From Thiocapsa sp. (lineage in GTDB: Bacteria > Pseudomonadota > Gammaproteobacteria > Chromatiales > Chromatiaceae), in contig NZ_CP073760.1 in assembly GCF_018399035.1 (NCBI RefSeq), positions 3,972,001-4,036,000 on the forward strand: DNA of 64,000 nt, given 5' to 3'. The position numbers and the translations under genes are program-made. This document shows positions 44,809 to 54,043 of the stretch, one piece after another (position 1 is the stretch's first letter; every line of letters begins with the position of its first letter). The notes below the pieces were generated by a model. That model was not told the origin of the DNA and searched no databases. It saw nothing but the letters and a program-made list of their open reading frames with translations.

Positions 44809-46188
44809 TCAAAGCCTCCCGGCTCGCTTGATCGCGAGATAGCGCTCCACCAAGGCGCCCGGCAGCTGCGCCGGCAGAAGGTCGAGGATGTCGACGCCCA
44901 GATGGCGCAAACGCTCCCGATGGTGTCGCCGCGTGGCGAGCCAGCCGTGCACCGCGTGCAAACGCAGTGCGCCGGGCAGGTCCGCGATCTCGGTCTCCAG
45001 GCTCCGATCAAGGGCCGACTCGCGCAGGTCCGCGACCATCAAGAGGTGACGCCGTCGCAGCAGGCGTGCTGCACGCTCCAGCCCGGACTGATCCTCGTCT
45101 CGGCTGTTGGTGATCATGACCACCAAGGCCCGTCGCGGCATCCGATGCAGCAGCTCGCGCGCCGCCTGCAGAGGATCCGAAGCCTCGAGGCTCGGCTGGA
45201 TGTCGTAGACCCGTTCGAGCAGCCGACGCATGCTCTGCGCCTCTTTGCGCGGTGCGCACCAGCGTCGCGACCCGCCGTAGGTCATGAGTCCCACGGCATC
45301 GCCGTGCGCGATGGCGACGAAGGCGACCGTCAGCAGTGCACTCAATGCCTCGTCCAGATGGGAGCGCTCGGCATCGCGATGGCGCATCCGGCGCCCCGTA
45401 TCGAGCAGGAAGACGAGATGTCGGTCGCACTCGTCTTCGTACTCTCGGGCGATAAGCTTACGCATCCGCGCCGTCGCCTTCCAGTCGATCCGTCGTAAGC
45501 CGTCGCCCCGATGATAGTCGCGCAGTTGAAGAAACTCCGCCCCTTCACCCCGTCTCGGTCGGCGTCGCTCCCCGGCGGAGGTGCGCCGATCCTGCATCGC
45601 GGGCAGGGCGTCGCGGCCGATGCGGGCGAGATTCGGGAAGACCTGCAGGGTCGTCGACAGGGTTAGAGCGCGTAGACCGACCCAGAGGCCGAGCGGCGAG
45701 CGCAAGGCGAGCTCGCAGCCCGGGATGGCGAAGCTCCCGCGCTGCGACGGGGTCAGGCGATAGTCGATCCGTGCGGTTGTGCCGGCCTCGAGGGCGACCT
45801 CGCGCGGCAGACCCTGTACCGCGAACCTGCTCGGATGCAGATCATGGAGACGGAATCGAAGGTGTCGGGGTGATGGATTGGCGAGCGTGAGCCGAACCCG
45901 ACCCGGCGCACCGAGCAACAGGACACCGTGCATGCGGCCGCACAGATCGGGCGAGGGTAGCCGGGCGAGGGCCAGCAGGTCGGCGGCGGCAAACACCCCG
46001 AGCAGGATACCGACGCCTTGCCAAACAAGGCCGGCCAGCGGAAGCCAGACGGCGGCCAGGCCCACCGAGGTCCAGCCGGCGAGTGCCAAGACCAACGGGG
46101 CGCGTGGTCTGATGCCGAGCCAGGTCTGGAGTGGTCGGGGGTCGCTTCGCGTGAGTGCAGACTCCTCGGCCTTCATGGATATCGGCAC
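44809..46188 (-). CDS. DUF58-domain membrane protein
   Basis: 459 residues with a GTG start (an ATG four codons on is an alternative). Two N-terminal transmembrane helices (about 28-70), a beta-rich region, then the DUF58 signature (GEFLQLRDYHRGDGLRRIDW-like region KGAEFLQ... with RIDWKATARM) and a von Willebrand-A-like part (LVFLLDTGRRM). Its partner in the operon is the MoxR ATPase just upstream; such pairs are thought to assemble or mature envelope proteins. Confidence 0.88.
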   Translation of the reverse strand: MPISMKAEESALTRSDPRPLQTWLGIRPRAPLVLALAGWTSVGLAAVWLPLAGLVWQGVGILLGVFAAADLLALARLPSPDLCGRMHGVLLLGAPGRVRLTLANPSPRHLRFRLHDLHPSRFAVQGLPREVALEAGTTARIDYRLTPSQRGSFAIPGCELALRSPLGLWVGLRALTLSTTLQVFPNLARIGRDALPAMQDRRTSAGERRRPRRGEGAEFLQLRDYHRGDGLRRIDWKATARMRKLIAREYEDECDRHLVFLLDTGRRMRHRDAERSHLDEALSALLTVAFVAIAHGDAVGLMTYGGSRRWCAPRKEAQSMRRLLERVYDIQPSLEASDPLQAARELLHRMPRRALVVMITNSRDEDQSGLERAARLLRRRHLLMVADLRESALDRSLETEIADLPGALRLHAVHGWLATRRHHRERLRHLGVDILDLLPAQLPGALVERYLAIKRAGRL

Positions 46189-46197
46189 GGATGCGGT

Positions 46198-47169
46198 TTA
46201 CGTCCGCGGGGCCGGTACGCCGGCGAGGAGGTCGCGCAGGATATGCTCCGGGCCGAGACCCTCCATCTCCAGATCGGCGCCGAGTGCGAGCCGGTGGCGC
46301 AGCACCGCGGGGGCCATCGCCTTGACGTCGTCGGGCGTGACGAAATCTCGGCCGTCCGCGAGCGCATGTCCGCGCGCGGCGCGCACCAGGGCGATCCCGG
46401 CGCGGGGACCGGGTCCGGTCTCCACGCCGGGCCAGTCTCGCGCCGAGCGGACCAAGCGCACGGCATAGGCGAGGACGCCGTCGTCGATGCGCAGCCGCGC
46501 GGTGACCTGCTGCAGATCCAGCAGATCGGTTGCGCTCAGGACCTCGCGCACGCCCGAGACGTCGAGCCGGTCGCCGACCCGGTCGTGCGTCACTTGGCGG
46601 ACCATGGCCAGCTCTTCGCCCGCATCCGGGTGATCGACGATCACCTTGAGCAGGAAGCGATCGAGCTGCGCCTTGGGCAGCGGATAGGTCCCCTCGTGCT
46701 CGATCGGGTTCTGGGTCGCAAACACCAGGAAGGGCGGGCTGAGTGCAAGCGGGGTGCCCTCGATCGTCACCTGTTGCTCCTGCATGGCCTCGAGCAGCGC
46801 GGCTTGCGTCTTCGCGGGCGCCCGGTTGATCTCGTCGCCGAGCAACAGGTTGCAGAAGATCGGGCCGCGCCGAATCCGGAACGCCTCGCTCTTCATGTCG
46901 AAGACGGCATGCCCGGTGACATCGCTCGGCATCAGGTCGGGGGTGAACTGGATGCGCGAGAAGCGCCCGCCGACGGCGGCGGCGAGCGCGCGCACCAGGA
47001 GTGTCTTGCCGACACCGGGCACGCCTTCGAGCAGCACATGACCGGCCGCGGCCAAGGCAACCACGGATGCCCGCACGACCCGAGGTTGGCCCACGAGGGC
47101 GCAGCCGATGGCGGCTTCGAGCGCGGCGAGCGTATCGGCACAGCGTTGGACGTCTGCGGCAAGGGTCAT
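46198..47169 (-). CDS. MoxR-family AAA+ ATPase
   Basis: 323 residues. Walker A GVPGVGKTLL, Walker B LLLGDEINRA, sensor 1 FATQNPIEHEGTYPLPKAQL, sensor-2 region RASARDWPGVETGPGPRAG-like sequence near the end. A cytosolic chaperone-like ATPase acting with the DUF58 protein. ATGA overlap with the upstream DUF2126 gene. The stop TAA lies in a short repeat remnant (TAAACCGCATC). Confidence 0.93.
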   Translation of the reverse strand: MTLAADVQRCADTLAALEAAIGCALVGQPRVVRASVVALAAAGHVLLEGVPGVGKTLLVRALAAAVGGRFSRIQFTPDLMPSDVTGHAVFDMKSEAFRIRRGPIFCNLLLGDEINRAPAKTQAALLEAMQEQQVTIEGTPLALSPPFLVFATQNPIEHEGTYPLPKAQLDRFLLKVIVDHPDAGEELAMVRQVTHDRVGDRLDVSGVREVLSATDLLDLQQVTARLRIDDGVLAYAVRLVRSARDWPGVETGPGPRAGIALVRAARGHALADGRDFVTPDDVKAMAPAVLRHRLALGADLEMEGLGPEHILRDLLAGVPAPRT

Positions 47170-49298
47170 GTCAGGTCGGTCCAGGCCGGCGCGCGTGTGT
47201 CGTTCCCGAGTCCGATCCAGCGCACGTCCAGCGCATACGGCGTGAGTGCCTCGGGCGGCGGCGCGCGCAAGGTCTCCTGCGCGGGCGGGGATGCGGGTTC
47301 GACGACGCAGCGTTCGGCCCGTCGGGCGGCGGCTTCGGCCAAGTCGGCAGGCAGACCGTCGTAGCCGCCGCCGCTCGGTCGCCAGTCGTGCAAGGTTGCA
47401 TGAAGGGCATCGGCGTGCGCGGGATGCCAAAGCGTCAGCGACAGCGGGCCTTGGGCGGGCAGTGCGGGGTGCAGCCCCTGCCAGGGCACGAAGCTGCGAT
47501 AGCGCAGACCGAAGACCTTCGCCGGCCCCTGCGGATCCTGCTCCGGACGCCAGGGAAGCCGAACGTCGCCGACCGCGATCCGCCAGTCGGCGAAGTCCTC
47601 CGCGGTCGTCCCCTCCACGGCCCGCAGACGGATCTCCACGCGCGTCGTGCTCGCATCCACGAGCCGCGAGGTCTCCTGATCCTGCCGACCGACATCGCCG
47701 ATCAAGGGCCAGAACTCCACCGCGCGACGGATCGTCAGCTCGCAGTCGCGATGCCGCACTCGGGCGATCAGACGCAGGCTGTTGCGCCTCAGCAGCTCGG
47801 CCAAGGGCGGCGCGAGGCCGAGGCCCGCCGTGCTCAGATCGCCGAGCACCTCCTCGAGGTCGCGTTCCAGGTAGTAGGGCAGGGCATAGCGGTCGTGCAG
47901 GTCGTCGCCGTGATCGCACAGCGGGGCATCGAGCTCTCGGACAGCGAGCATCGCGATGATGGCGCGCAACAGGGCGGCGAGCGCCGCGGCACGCTCGGGC
48001 GTGTGCTGCATGCGCAGGGCACGCAGCTCGACCAGCCCCAGTTTTCCACGTCCGGGCACATAAGGGTTCCAGAGCTTCTCGATGTTGAGCTCGGCGCGGT
48101 GGCTGTTCCCGATGGCATCGGTCAGCAGTTGCGACAATCCCGACCAGAGCGTCTCGGCGTCGGGAGGCGGCCCGCGCTCCAGCAAGGCGAGTGCGAGGCC
48201 CAGCTCGCGGAAGGCATCGCGCCCGCGCTCGTCGGCGCGCACCGCTTGCCCGGAGCCGCCGATGTGGTCGTGGGCGAAGAGATAGGACAGGGCGGGATGT
48301 CGGTTCAGATAACGCACCAGACGCGGCAAGACGCGCGTCGCGACGAAGAAGGGGCTCTCCTGCGGGCTGGGTCCGCCGAAGGTGATCTGTCCGCCGCCGC
48401 CCGAATCCGCAACCGAGCCGTTGTAGTAAAGACGGTAGGGGGCGAGTCCGAGCTCGGTGCTTGCGCCGTAGAGTGTACGCGTGGCGGCGAGCAACCCGGT
48501 GACGTCGGGATAAGGTGCCATGTTGATCTCGATGACCGCCGGATCGGGCGTGATCGTGGTCCAGGAGACGGTCGCATCGACGGGTGGCGGGTGGCCGGTC
48601 AGCAGGAGTGCCGGCAGGCCGGCGTCGGTGGCCGCCGTGCCGATGGCCGCGAGGCAACGTGCAAATTGCTCGACCGTCTCGCAATCGGGCAGTGCGATCC
48701 GGGCGACCTTCGTGTCCTGCCAGGTCATGCTGTCGAGAACGAAACAGGGCAGCTTGTCCTCTGACTCGCCCGCGTCGAGCGCGTCGTCTCCGACCGCCGT
48801 GCCGGCGGCAGGCGGAAACCGGGCGAGCACATGCAGACCACCCTCGTCCCCGGAGAAAGTCCGCACATCGCAACCGATCTCCTGCAGGTGTGCAGAGAGA
48901 TTGCCGTGCAGGATGCCGAGATCGACGTCGCTCCGGGGCGGCGTGCCGAGTGCGGGGTCGGGCGGTCCGTGCCAGAGCGGCGTGCCGTCGCGCCGCGCAT
49001 AGAGACCGAGGCTCCAGCGCGGCCGATCCTCGCCGGGATACTGCCGGCCTTGGGTGCGTAAAACCAGGCCGCCCATGCGGGCTTGCAGGGCGCACAAGAG
49101 TTGCTCGGCGCGGGTCTCCTTATCCTCGCCGAGCGCGGTACTCAGCCACTCGGGGGCCTCGGAGAAGCGATCGGTGAAGGTCGGCTCGGTACCCACCCAG
49201 ATCGCCAGTCCCATTGCCGAGATCGCCGCCGCGACGGCCTCGTCATGTGCACGGACGGCCCGATCGAAGTCCGTCGCATCCCGGTCCGGCTCGCTCAT
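47166..49298 (-). CDS. DUF2126-domain protein
   Basis: 710 residues, resembling the DUF2126 part usually fused behind a transglutaminase-like domain: WVGTEPTFTDRFSEAPEW, then LRTQGRQYPGEDRPRWSLGL, INMAPYPDV and FGGPSPQESPFF, ending RSFVPWQGLHP. Here the transglutaminase part is absent and the domain stands alone. The family is linked to peptide-ligase (ATP-grasp-like) chemistry by other workers; substrate unknown. First gene of a coupled operon with moxR and the DUF58 gene. Confidence 0.82.
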   Translation of the reverse strand: MSEPDRDATDFDRAVRAHDEAVAAAISAMGLAIWVGTEPTFTDRFSEAPEWLSTALGEDKETRAEQLLCALQARMGGLVLRTQGRQYPGEDRPRWSLGLYARRDGTPLWHGPPDPALGTPPRSDVDLGILHGNLSAHLQEIGCDVRTFSGDEGGLHVLARFPPAAGTAVGDDALDAGESEDKLPCFVLDSMTWQDTKVARIALPDCETVEQFARCLAAIGTAATDAGLPALLLTGHPPPVDATVSWTTITPDPAVIEINMAPYPDVTGLLAATRTLYGASTELGLAPYRLYYNGSVADSGGGGQITFGGPSPQESPFFVATRVLPRLVRYLNRHPALSYLFAHDHIGGSGQAVRADERGRDAFRELGLALALLERGPPPDAETLWSGLSQLLTDAIGNSHRAELNIEKLWNPYVPGRGKLGLVELRALRMQHTPERAAALAALLRAIIAMLAVRELDAPLCDHGDDLHDRYALPYYLERDLEEVLGDLSTAGLGLAPPLAELLRRNSLRLIARVRHRDCELTIRRAVEFWPLIGDVGRQDQETSRLVDASTTRVEIRLRAVEGTTAEDFADWRIAVGDVRLPWRPEQDPQGPAKVFGLRYRSFVPWQGLHPALPAQGPLSLTLWHPAHADALHATLHDWRPSGGGYDGLPADLAEAAARRAERCVVEPASPPAQETLRAPPPEALTPYALDVRWIGLGNDTRAPAWTDLT

Positions 49299-49776
49299 CG
49301 CCGGGCCTCGCCGTCCGCGTCTGCACCGACGCGGACGCTCTTCGGCACACGGGCGGCTTCGCGGTCGATCCGCGATGCGGCGAGGTCCGAAGCGACCGGC
49401 CGCGCGCCGATCCCCTGTGCGGTCTCTGTGATCTCGCAGTGCATGCCCGACAACCTTGTAAGGCCGGGGTATCGGAATGATCCCCGGTCGATCTCGCGCA
49501 GGATCATGCCATGGGTTCAGGCGACGGGGACAGTCCCGAGGTGCCGGGCGGCTGAAGGGCATGGGTGCATCATGCGGTTGATGCGGACCCGGAACCTGCC
49601 GCGGCGGGCTCTCGGGCTTGCCCGTACCTCTCATCGGGACTAGCATCGACCGCGGAATCCGCGCTGGACGACAGCCGTTTCGCCGTCAATCCCGCACGTC
49701 CGAGATCCTCGGTGCGGGACTCGCGGGCGAGCCAGTCCCCGCCGGTCATCCCTTTTTCCGTCGACGAGGGGCCATC
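49299..49776. other. Divergent intergenic region, no gene recognised
   Basis: Between the DUF2126 operon (minus) and the radical SAM gene (plus); should hold both promoters. Open frames continue from both neighbours but carry no family sequence. Confidence 0.4.
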
Positions 49777-51507
49777 ATGCGTCCGAGCAGCGCGACCGCG
49801 ACCCGTTTTCACGTGGATTTGATCAAGCCCTCGCACTACGACGACGCCGGCTATGTCATCCAGTGGGTCAAGGCATGGATCCCGTCCAACTCGCTCGCGA
49901 GCCTCTACGGGCTGACCCGCGCCGCCGATCAGTCCGGGGTTTTGGGCGAGGGCGTGCACATCGAGGTCAATGCCTACGACGAGACCAACACGCTGGTCCC
50001 GGTGAAGCGGATCATCCGTCGCATCCAAGACAACGGCGGTCGGGGTCTGGTCTGCCTGGTGGGTGTCCAATCCAACCAGTTCCCCCGTGCCATGGATCTG
50101 GCGCGACGCTTTCGGGCGGCAGGGCTGCAGGTCGTGATGGGCGGCTTCCACGTCAGCGGATCCTTGGCGATGCTCCCGGGCGTACCCCCCGAGCTGCAGG
50201 AGGCCATGGATCTGGGCGTCACCCTCTTTGCCGGCGAGGCCGAGGAGCATTTTGCCGACTTGCTCCGGGCCGCCGACGCACGGCGTCTGGAGCCGCTCTA
50301 CAATCACATGGCGGAGCTCCCGGACCTGCAGGGCAAGACCATGCCCTATCTCCCGCCCGAGGTGGCGCGGCGTTATGCCCCCATGCCCGGGACCTTCGAT
50401 GCCGGGCGCGGCTGCCCCTTCCTTTGCAGCTTCTGCACCATCATCAACGTGCAGGGCCGAAAATCCCGCTTCCGCGACCCGGACGACATCGAACGGCTGC
50501 TGCGCGCCAACCTGGCCCACGGGATTCGCCACTACTTCATCACCGACGACAACTTCGCGCGCAACCGCAACTGGGAGCCGATCTTCGACCGCATCGCCGC
50601 CCTGCGCCGCGAGCTCGGCGTGAAGCTCAACTTCACCATTCAGATCGATACCATGTGTCACACCCTGCCGGGGTTCGTGACCAAGGCGCGGGCGGCGGGT
50701 GTCTCGCGGGTCTTCATCGGGCTGGAGAGCGTGAACGCGGACAATCTCAAATCCGCACACAAGAAGCAAAACAAGATCGCCAACTACCGCAACATGCTGC
50801 TCGCCTGGCAGCAGCAGCGCGTGACCACCTATTGCGGTTACATCCTGGGCTTTCCGGACGACACGCCGGAACGCATTCTGAACGACATCGAGACGATCAA
50901 GCGCGAGCTGCCGCTCGACATCCTGGAGTTCTTCTGTCTGACGCCGTTGCCGGGCTCCGCCGACCATCAGGCGCTGCATGCGCAGGGCGCGCCGCTCGAC
51001 CCGGATCTGAACCGCTACGACCTCGAGCATGTCTGCACGACCCACCCGAGGATGAGCGCGCCGCAGTGGCAGGGCGTCTACCGCCGCGCCTGGGACAGCT
51101 ACTACTCGATGGAGCACCTGGAGACACTGATGCGGCGCGCCGCGGCCTTCAACCGCAATCCGAAACGCATCATGGAGATCGCACTGGAGTTCTACGGCTG
51201 CTTCAGGTTCGAGCGGGTGCATCCGCTGCAGGGCGGGTTTCTGCGTCGCAAGATCCGCACGGAGCGGCGCTCGGGGCTGCCGATCGAGTCTGCGTGGGTC
51301 TTTTACCCGCGTCGGTTGCGGGAGGTTACGACGACCTACGGAGGCTTGATCGCCTACGCCTGGCGGGTGTGGCGGCTGTATCGGCGGGTGAAGGAGGACA
51401 CGCGGCGGCCGGGGTACCGCTACGTCGATCAGGCGATGCAGCCGATCGACGAGACGATCGATGAAGGCTCGGAGGCAAGTCCGGCTATGAGGTCGGCTGC
51501 CGCGTAG
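49777..51507 (+). CDS. B12-binding-type radical SAM protein
   Basis: 576 residues. An N-terminal cobalamin-binding-like Rossmann region (about 40-180, including GLQVVMGGFHVSG) is followed by the radical SAM core with its [4Fe-4S] motif CPFLCSFC, the GGE-like stretch and VFIGLESVNADNLKS, FTIQIDTM. The C-terminal ~130 residues are basic. The ATG at 49777 follows GAGGGG; the open frame upstream lacks family sequence. It lies beside the pha locus without clear linkage. Substrate unknown; tetrapyrrole or hopanoid-type methyl or ring chemistry is possible in a phototroph. Confidence 0.85.
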   Translation: MRPSSATATRFHVDLIKPSHYDDAGYVIQWVKAWIPSNSLASLYGLTRAADQSGVLGEGVHIEVNAYDETNTLVPVKRIIRRIQDNGGRGLVCLVGVQSNQFPRAMDLARRFRAAGLQVVMGGFHVSGSLAMLPGVPPELQEAMDLGVTLFAGEAEEHFADLLRAADARRLEPLYNHMAELPDLQGKTMPYLPPEVARRYAPMPGTFDAGRGCPFLCSFCTIINVQGRKSRFRDPDDIERLLRANLAHGIRHYFITDDNFARNRNWEPIFDRIAALRRELGVKLNFTIQIDTMCHTLPGFVTKARAAGVSRVFIGLESVNADNLKSAHKKQNKIANYRNMLLAWQQQRVTTYCGYILGFPDDTPERILNDIETIKRELPLDILEFFCLTPLPGSADHQALHAQGAPLDPDLNRYDLEHVCTTHPRMSAPQWQGVYRRAWDSYYSMEHLETLMRRAAAFNRNPKRIMEIALEFYGCFRFERVHPLQGGFLRRKIRTERRSGLPIESAWVFYPRRLREVTTTYGGLIAYAWRVWRLYRRVKEDTRRPGYRYVDQAMQPIDETIDEGSEASPAMRSAAA

Positions 51508-51565
51508 ACGCGGCAGCCCGTGCGAGGGCGACGGCCGCGTGATGCGCGGCCTTGGGGTATAATGT

Positions 51566-51610
51566 AGAGCTCACTCGAAAGTGAGCATCTCGCTCTGGAC
51601 GCGGTTTAAA
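51566..51610. repeat. Half palindromic repeat unit at the phaC stop
   Basis: GAGCTCACTCGAAAGTGAGC followed by the terminus GGACGCGGTTTAAA, identical to the right half of the 463-550 unit; the left half is missing. The terminal TTTAA provides the phaC stop codon. Confidence 0.85.
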
Positions 51611-52676
51611 CGGAGTGCGTGTTCAGCCACTTCCCGATGGCGGGGGTGACCTCTTTCTGCGCCTTGCCGCTGACATAGATGCCGATGTGCCCGCCGGGGA
51701 AGGCAAGCTCGGTATAGTCGGTGCTGCCGGTCAAGCCGTTCAGCGCCTTGGAGGCATCCGGCGGCACCAAATGGTCCTGCATCGCATAGATGTTCAGGAC
51801 CGGGCAGGTGACGTTCTTCAGATCCACTTCCCGGCCCGCCAGCATGACGCCGCCGTTGATGAAGCCGTTGCGCTGATAGAAGTCCTTGATGAACTGGCGG
51901 AAGGTCTCGCCGGCCTGATCCGGGCTGTCGAAGATCCACTTCTCCATCCGCAGGAAGTTCTTCACCTTGTCCGGGTCGTCGAGCACGTCGACCATGTTGA
52001 CATACTTCTGACCGGTCAAGCTGAAGGGCTTGAGCGACAGGAAGGTCCAGTTCAACAGCTCGCCCGGGATGTTGCCCATGGTATCGACCGCGAGGTCGAT
52101 GTCGACGTTCTGGACCCAAGCCGACAGCAGGTTGTCCGGGGTCTTGAAATCCACCGGGGTGACCATGGTCACCAGGCTGTTGACCTTGTCCTGATGCATC
52201 GAGGTGTACATCAAGCTGAAGGCACCACCCTGGCAGATGCCGAGGAGGTTGATCTTCTCGACCCCGTGCGCCTCGCGGATGTGATCCACGCAGCGGTCGA
52301 TGTAGCCGTTGATATAGTCGTCGAGCGTAATGGCACGGTCGGCCTGATCCGGGTAACCCCAGTCGATCAGATAGACGTCCTGACCGGTCGCCAGAAGACC
52401 CTTGATGGTCGAGCGGTCCTCCTGGATATCGGTCATATAGGGCCGATTCACCAGGGCGTAGACAATCAGCAGCGGGACCGGGTCGGGGGTGACGCCTTCG
52501 GGCGTGTCGTAGCGGTAGAGCACCAGCTTGTCTTCGGTGTAGACCGGTTCCTTCGGGCTCACGCCGGTGTCGATCTTCTCGGCGTTGAGCAGGTTTTCCA
52601 TGCCTTGGCCGAGCTTACGGGAATAGTCCAGCATTTCTTGGGTGAGCTTGTCGGGCCGGATATCGATCGGGATCAT
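51606..52676 (-). CDS. phaC: Class III poly(3-hydroxyalkanoate) synthase subunit PhaC
   Basis: 356 residues. It polymerises (R)-3-hydroxyacyl-CoA, mostly 3-hydroxybutyryl-CoA, on the surface of PHA granules as a complex with PhaE. Lipase-box-like GICQGG with the catalytic Cys (about 148), then Asp in MQDHLVPPD and His in PGGHIGIY. The N-terminus MIPIDIRPDKLTQEMLDYSR is almost that of Allochromatium vinosum PhaC, which fixes the start at 52676 rather than the GTG three bases earlier. The stop codon is supplied by a repeat half. Downstream of phaE in the same operon. Confidence 0.97.
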   Translation of the reverse strand: MIPIDIRPDKLTQEMLDYSRKLGQGMENLLNAEKIDTGVSPKEPVYTEDKLVLYRYDTPEGVTPDPVPLLIVYALVNRPYMTDIQEDRSTIKGLLATGQDVYLIDWGYPDQADRAITLDDYINGYIDRCVDHIREAHGVEKINLLGICQGGAFSLMYTSMHQDKVNSLVTMVTPVDFKTPDNLLSAWVQNVDIDLAVDTMGNIPGELLNWTFLSLKPFSLTGQKYVNMVDVLDDPDKVKNFLRMEKWIFDSPDQAGETFRQFIKDFYQRNGFINGGVMLAGREVDLKNVTCPVLNIYAMQDHLVPPDASKALNGLTGSTDYTELAFPGGHIGIYVSGKAQKEVTPAIGKWLNTHSV

Positions 52677-52774
52677 CACGGTTCGGTTCCTCGCGGTATT
52701 CGTTGGATACGCGTCTGCGGCACCCGGTTCGTCAGGGGCCGCAGGGCGCGTGATTGCTGTGGTGACGGCCGGAG

Positions 52775-53848
52775 CTAGTCGGTGCTCTTGGTCGCGGCCT
52801 TCTTGCGCACCGGCTCCTTGGCGGCGGGTGCGATGGACCTGATGGCCGTTGCGGGCGACTCGAGCGGGGTGCCGGCGAGGGCCGCAACCTGCCGCTCGAG
52901 TGCGCGCAGACCGAGGCTGAGCCTCTTGTTCTCGCGCCGGGTCTCCTGCAGACGATCCTGAAGGGTGCGCAGCTCGTTGCGGCTCGGCATGTTCATGGCG
53001 CCGAGGTTCTCGTCGACCAAAACGCCCATGCGTTTCTTCAGGGCCATCTGGGCGTTGACGAGGTGACCGTGGATCCGGGCGTATTCCGGTGTCGCGACCT
53101 CTTCGGCGTAAACGGCCTCGCAGGACATGACCCAGTGATCATAAAGGGCACGAGCCGAATCGATGCTCTTGCCGCTGTCGATGACCTCTTGGATGTAGCC
53201 ACCCATGCGCTGCACGGATTTGGTGCCGAGCTGGGCATAGAAGCCGTTGTATTCCTGCAGCGCCTTCTGGTAATCCATGGAGGCACGGATCAACTCTTGG
53301 TACTGGCCCTGCTCCTCGCGGGTATAGCCCAACCCGGGCGCGGAGAGCACGCGGCTGAAGCTGTCTTTGACCTGATCGTGCGGCATGTAGCGCAGGGCAT
53401 CGCCGGGCATCGGCGACATCGAGGACATCATGCGCTGCCAATTGTCGAGCGGCATCTCCCAGAACGACATCATGCGTTGCATGACGTTGCCGCCGTCGTC
53501 CATCGAGCCGCTGAAGCCCTTCTGAATGTCTTCCAGCGCCTTCGTCCAGAACGCCATGCCGTCGGCCGGGGAGGCGGTGTCGCCCGGCTTGCCGGACGCA
53601 AAGGCCTCCCCGAAGCGGAAAAAGACCTTACCCTGCTCCATCATTTTTTCCATGAAGTCTTTGGAGGCATCGGGCGCGGCCGGCGCGAGTGCCTTCCACC
53701 AGGTATCGAGCGCACTCTCCCACGGGTTGGTGAGCTCGCCCATGCCGCCCTGCGTGCCCATCGCCTTGCGGCTCATCTCGGTCCAGCTGTCCCAGTACTT
53801 GCGTTGCAGATCCATCCAACCGTCGTTGAAAAAGCTTTCATTACTCAT
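52775..53848 (-). CDS. phaE: Class III PHA synthase subunit PhaE
   Basis: 357 residues, the non-catalytic partner required for PhaC activity. It starts MSNESFFNDGWMDLQRKYWDSW and has the family's Met/Trp-rich N-terminal half. A C-terminal coiled coil (ELRTLQDRLQETRRENKRLS) precedes a Lys/Ala tail. The ATG at 53848 follows AAAGGAGG. phaC lies 98 bp downstream. Divergent from phaA across a PhaR-type operator. Confidence 0.95.
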   Translation of the reverse strand: MSNESFFNDGWMDLQRKYWDSWTEMSRKAMGTQGGMGELTNPWESALDTWWKALAPAAPDASKDFMEKMMEQGKVFFRFGEAFASGKPGDTASPADGMAFWTKALEDIQKGFSGSMDDGGNVMQRMMSFWEMPLDNWQRMMSSMSPMPGDALRYMPHDQVKDSFSRVLSAPGLGYTREEQGQYQELIRASMDYQKALQEYNGFYAQLGTKSVQRMGGYIQEVIDSGKSIDSARALYDHWVMSCEAVYAEEVATPEYARIHGHLVNAQMALKKRMGVLVDENLGAMNMPSRNELRTLQDRLQETRRENKRLSLGLRALERQVAALAGTPLESPATAIRSIAPAAKEPVRKKAATKSTD

Positions 53849-53897
53849 GGTTTTGCCCTCCTTTGGGTCACTTTGCAGCACACGTTAGCACGCCGAT

Positions 53898-53913
53898 TTG
53901 TGCACTGCAACAA
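53898..53913. promoter_or_regulatory. PhaR-type operator in the phaE/phaA intergenic region
   Basis: TTGTGCACTGCAACAA, identical to the sequence over the phaP promoter at 55952-55967. PhaR proteins bind TGCA/CTGC-rich palindromes, and a phaR gene lies in the locus. Role inferred. Confidence 0.65.
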
Positions 53914-54043
53914 AGCGGCGTAAACTCGGGGTTGTTCTATCGGCGCGAGCGGGGCATTTTAGATCCCGCGGTCGGGTCTTGCGCATCACGACCCGCCACC
54001 TCCGAACAGGCGTCCACTCCAAAACTCATAAGGCATTCACACC

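Noticed and set aside
46198..49095. A 965-codon minus-strand frame joining MoxR with an upstream Arg/Ala-rich extension
   Set aside because: The extension is an out-of-frame shadow of the DUF2126 gene; MoxR starts at 47169 with a normal N-terminus.
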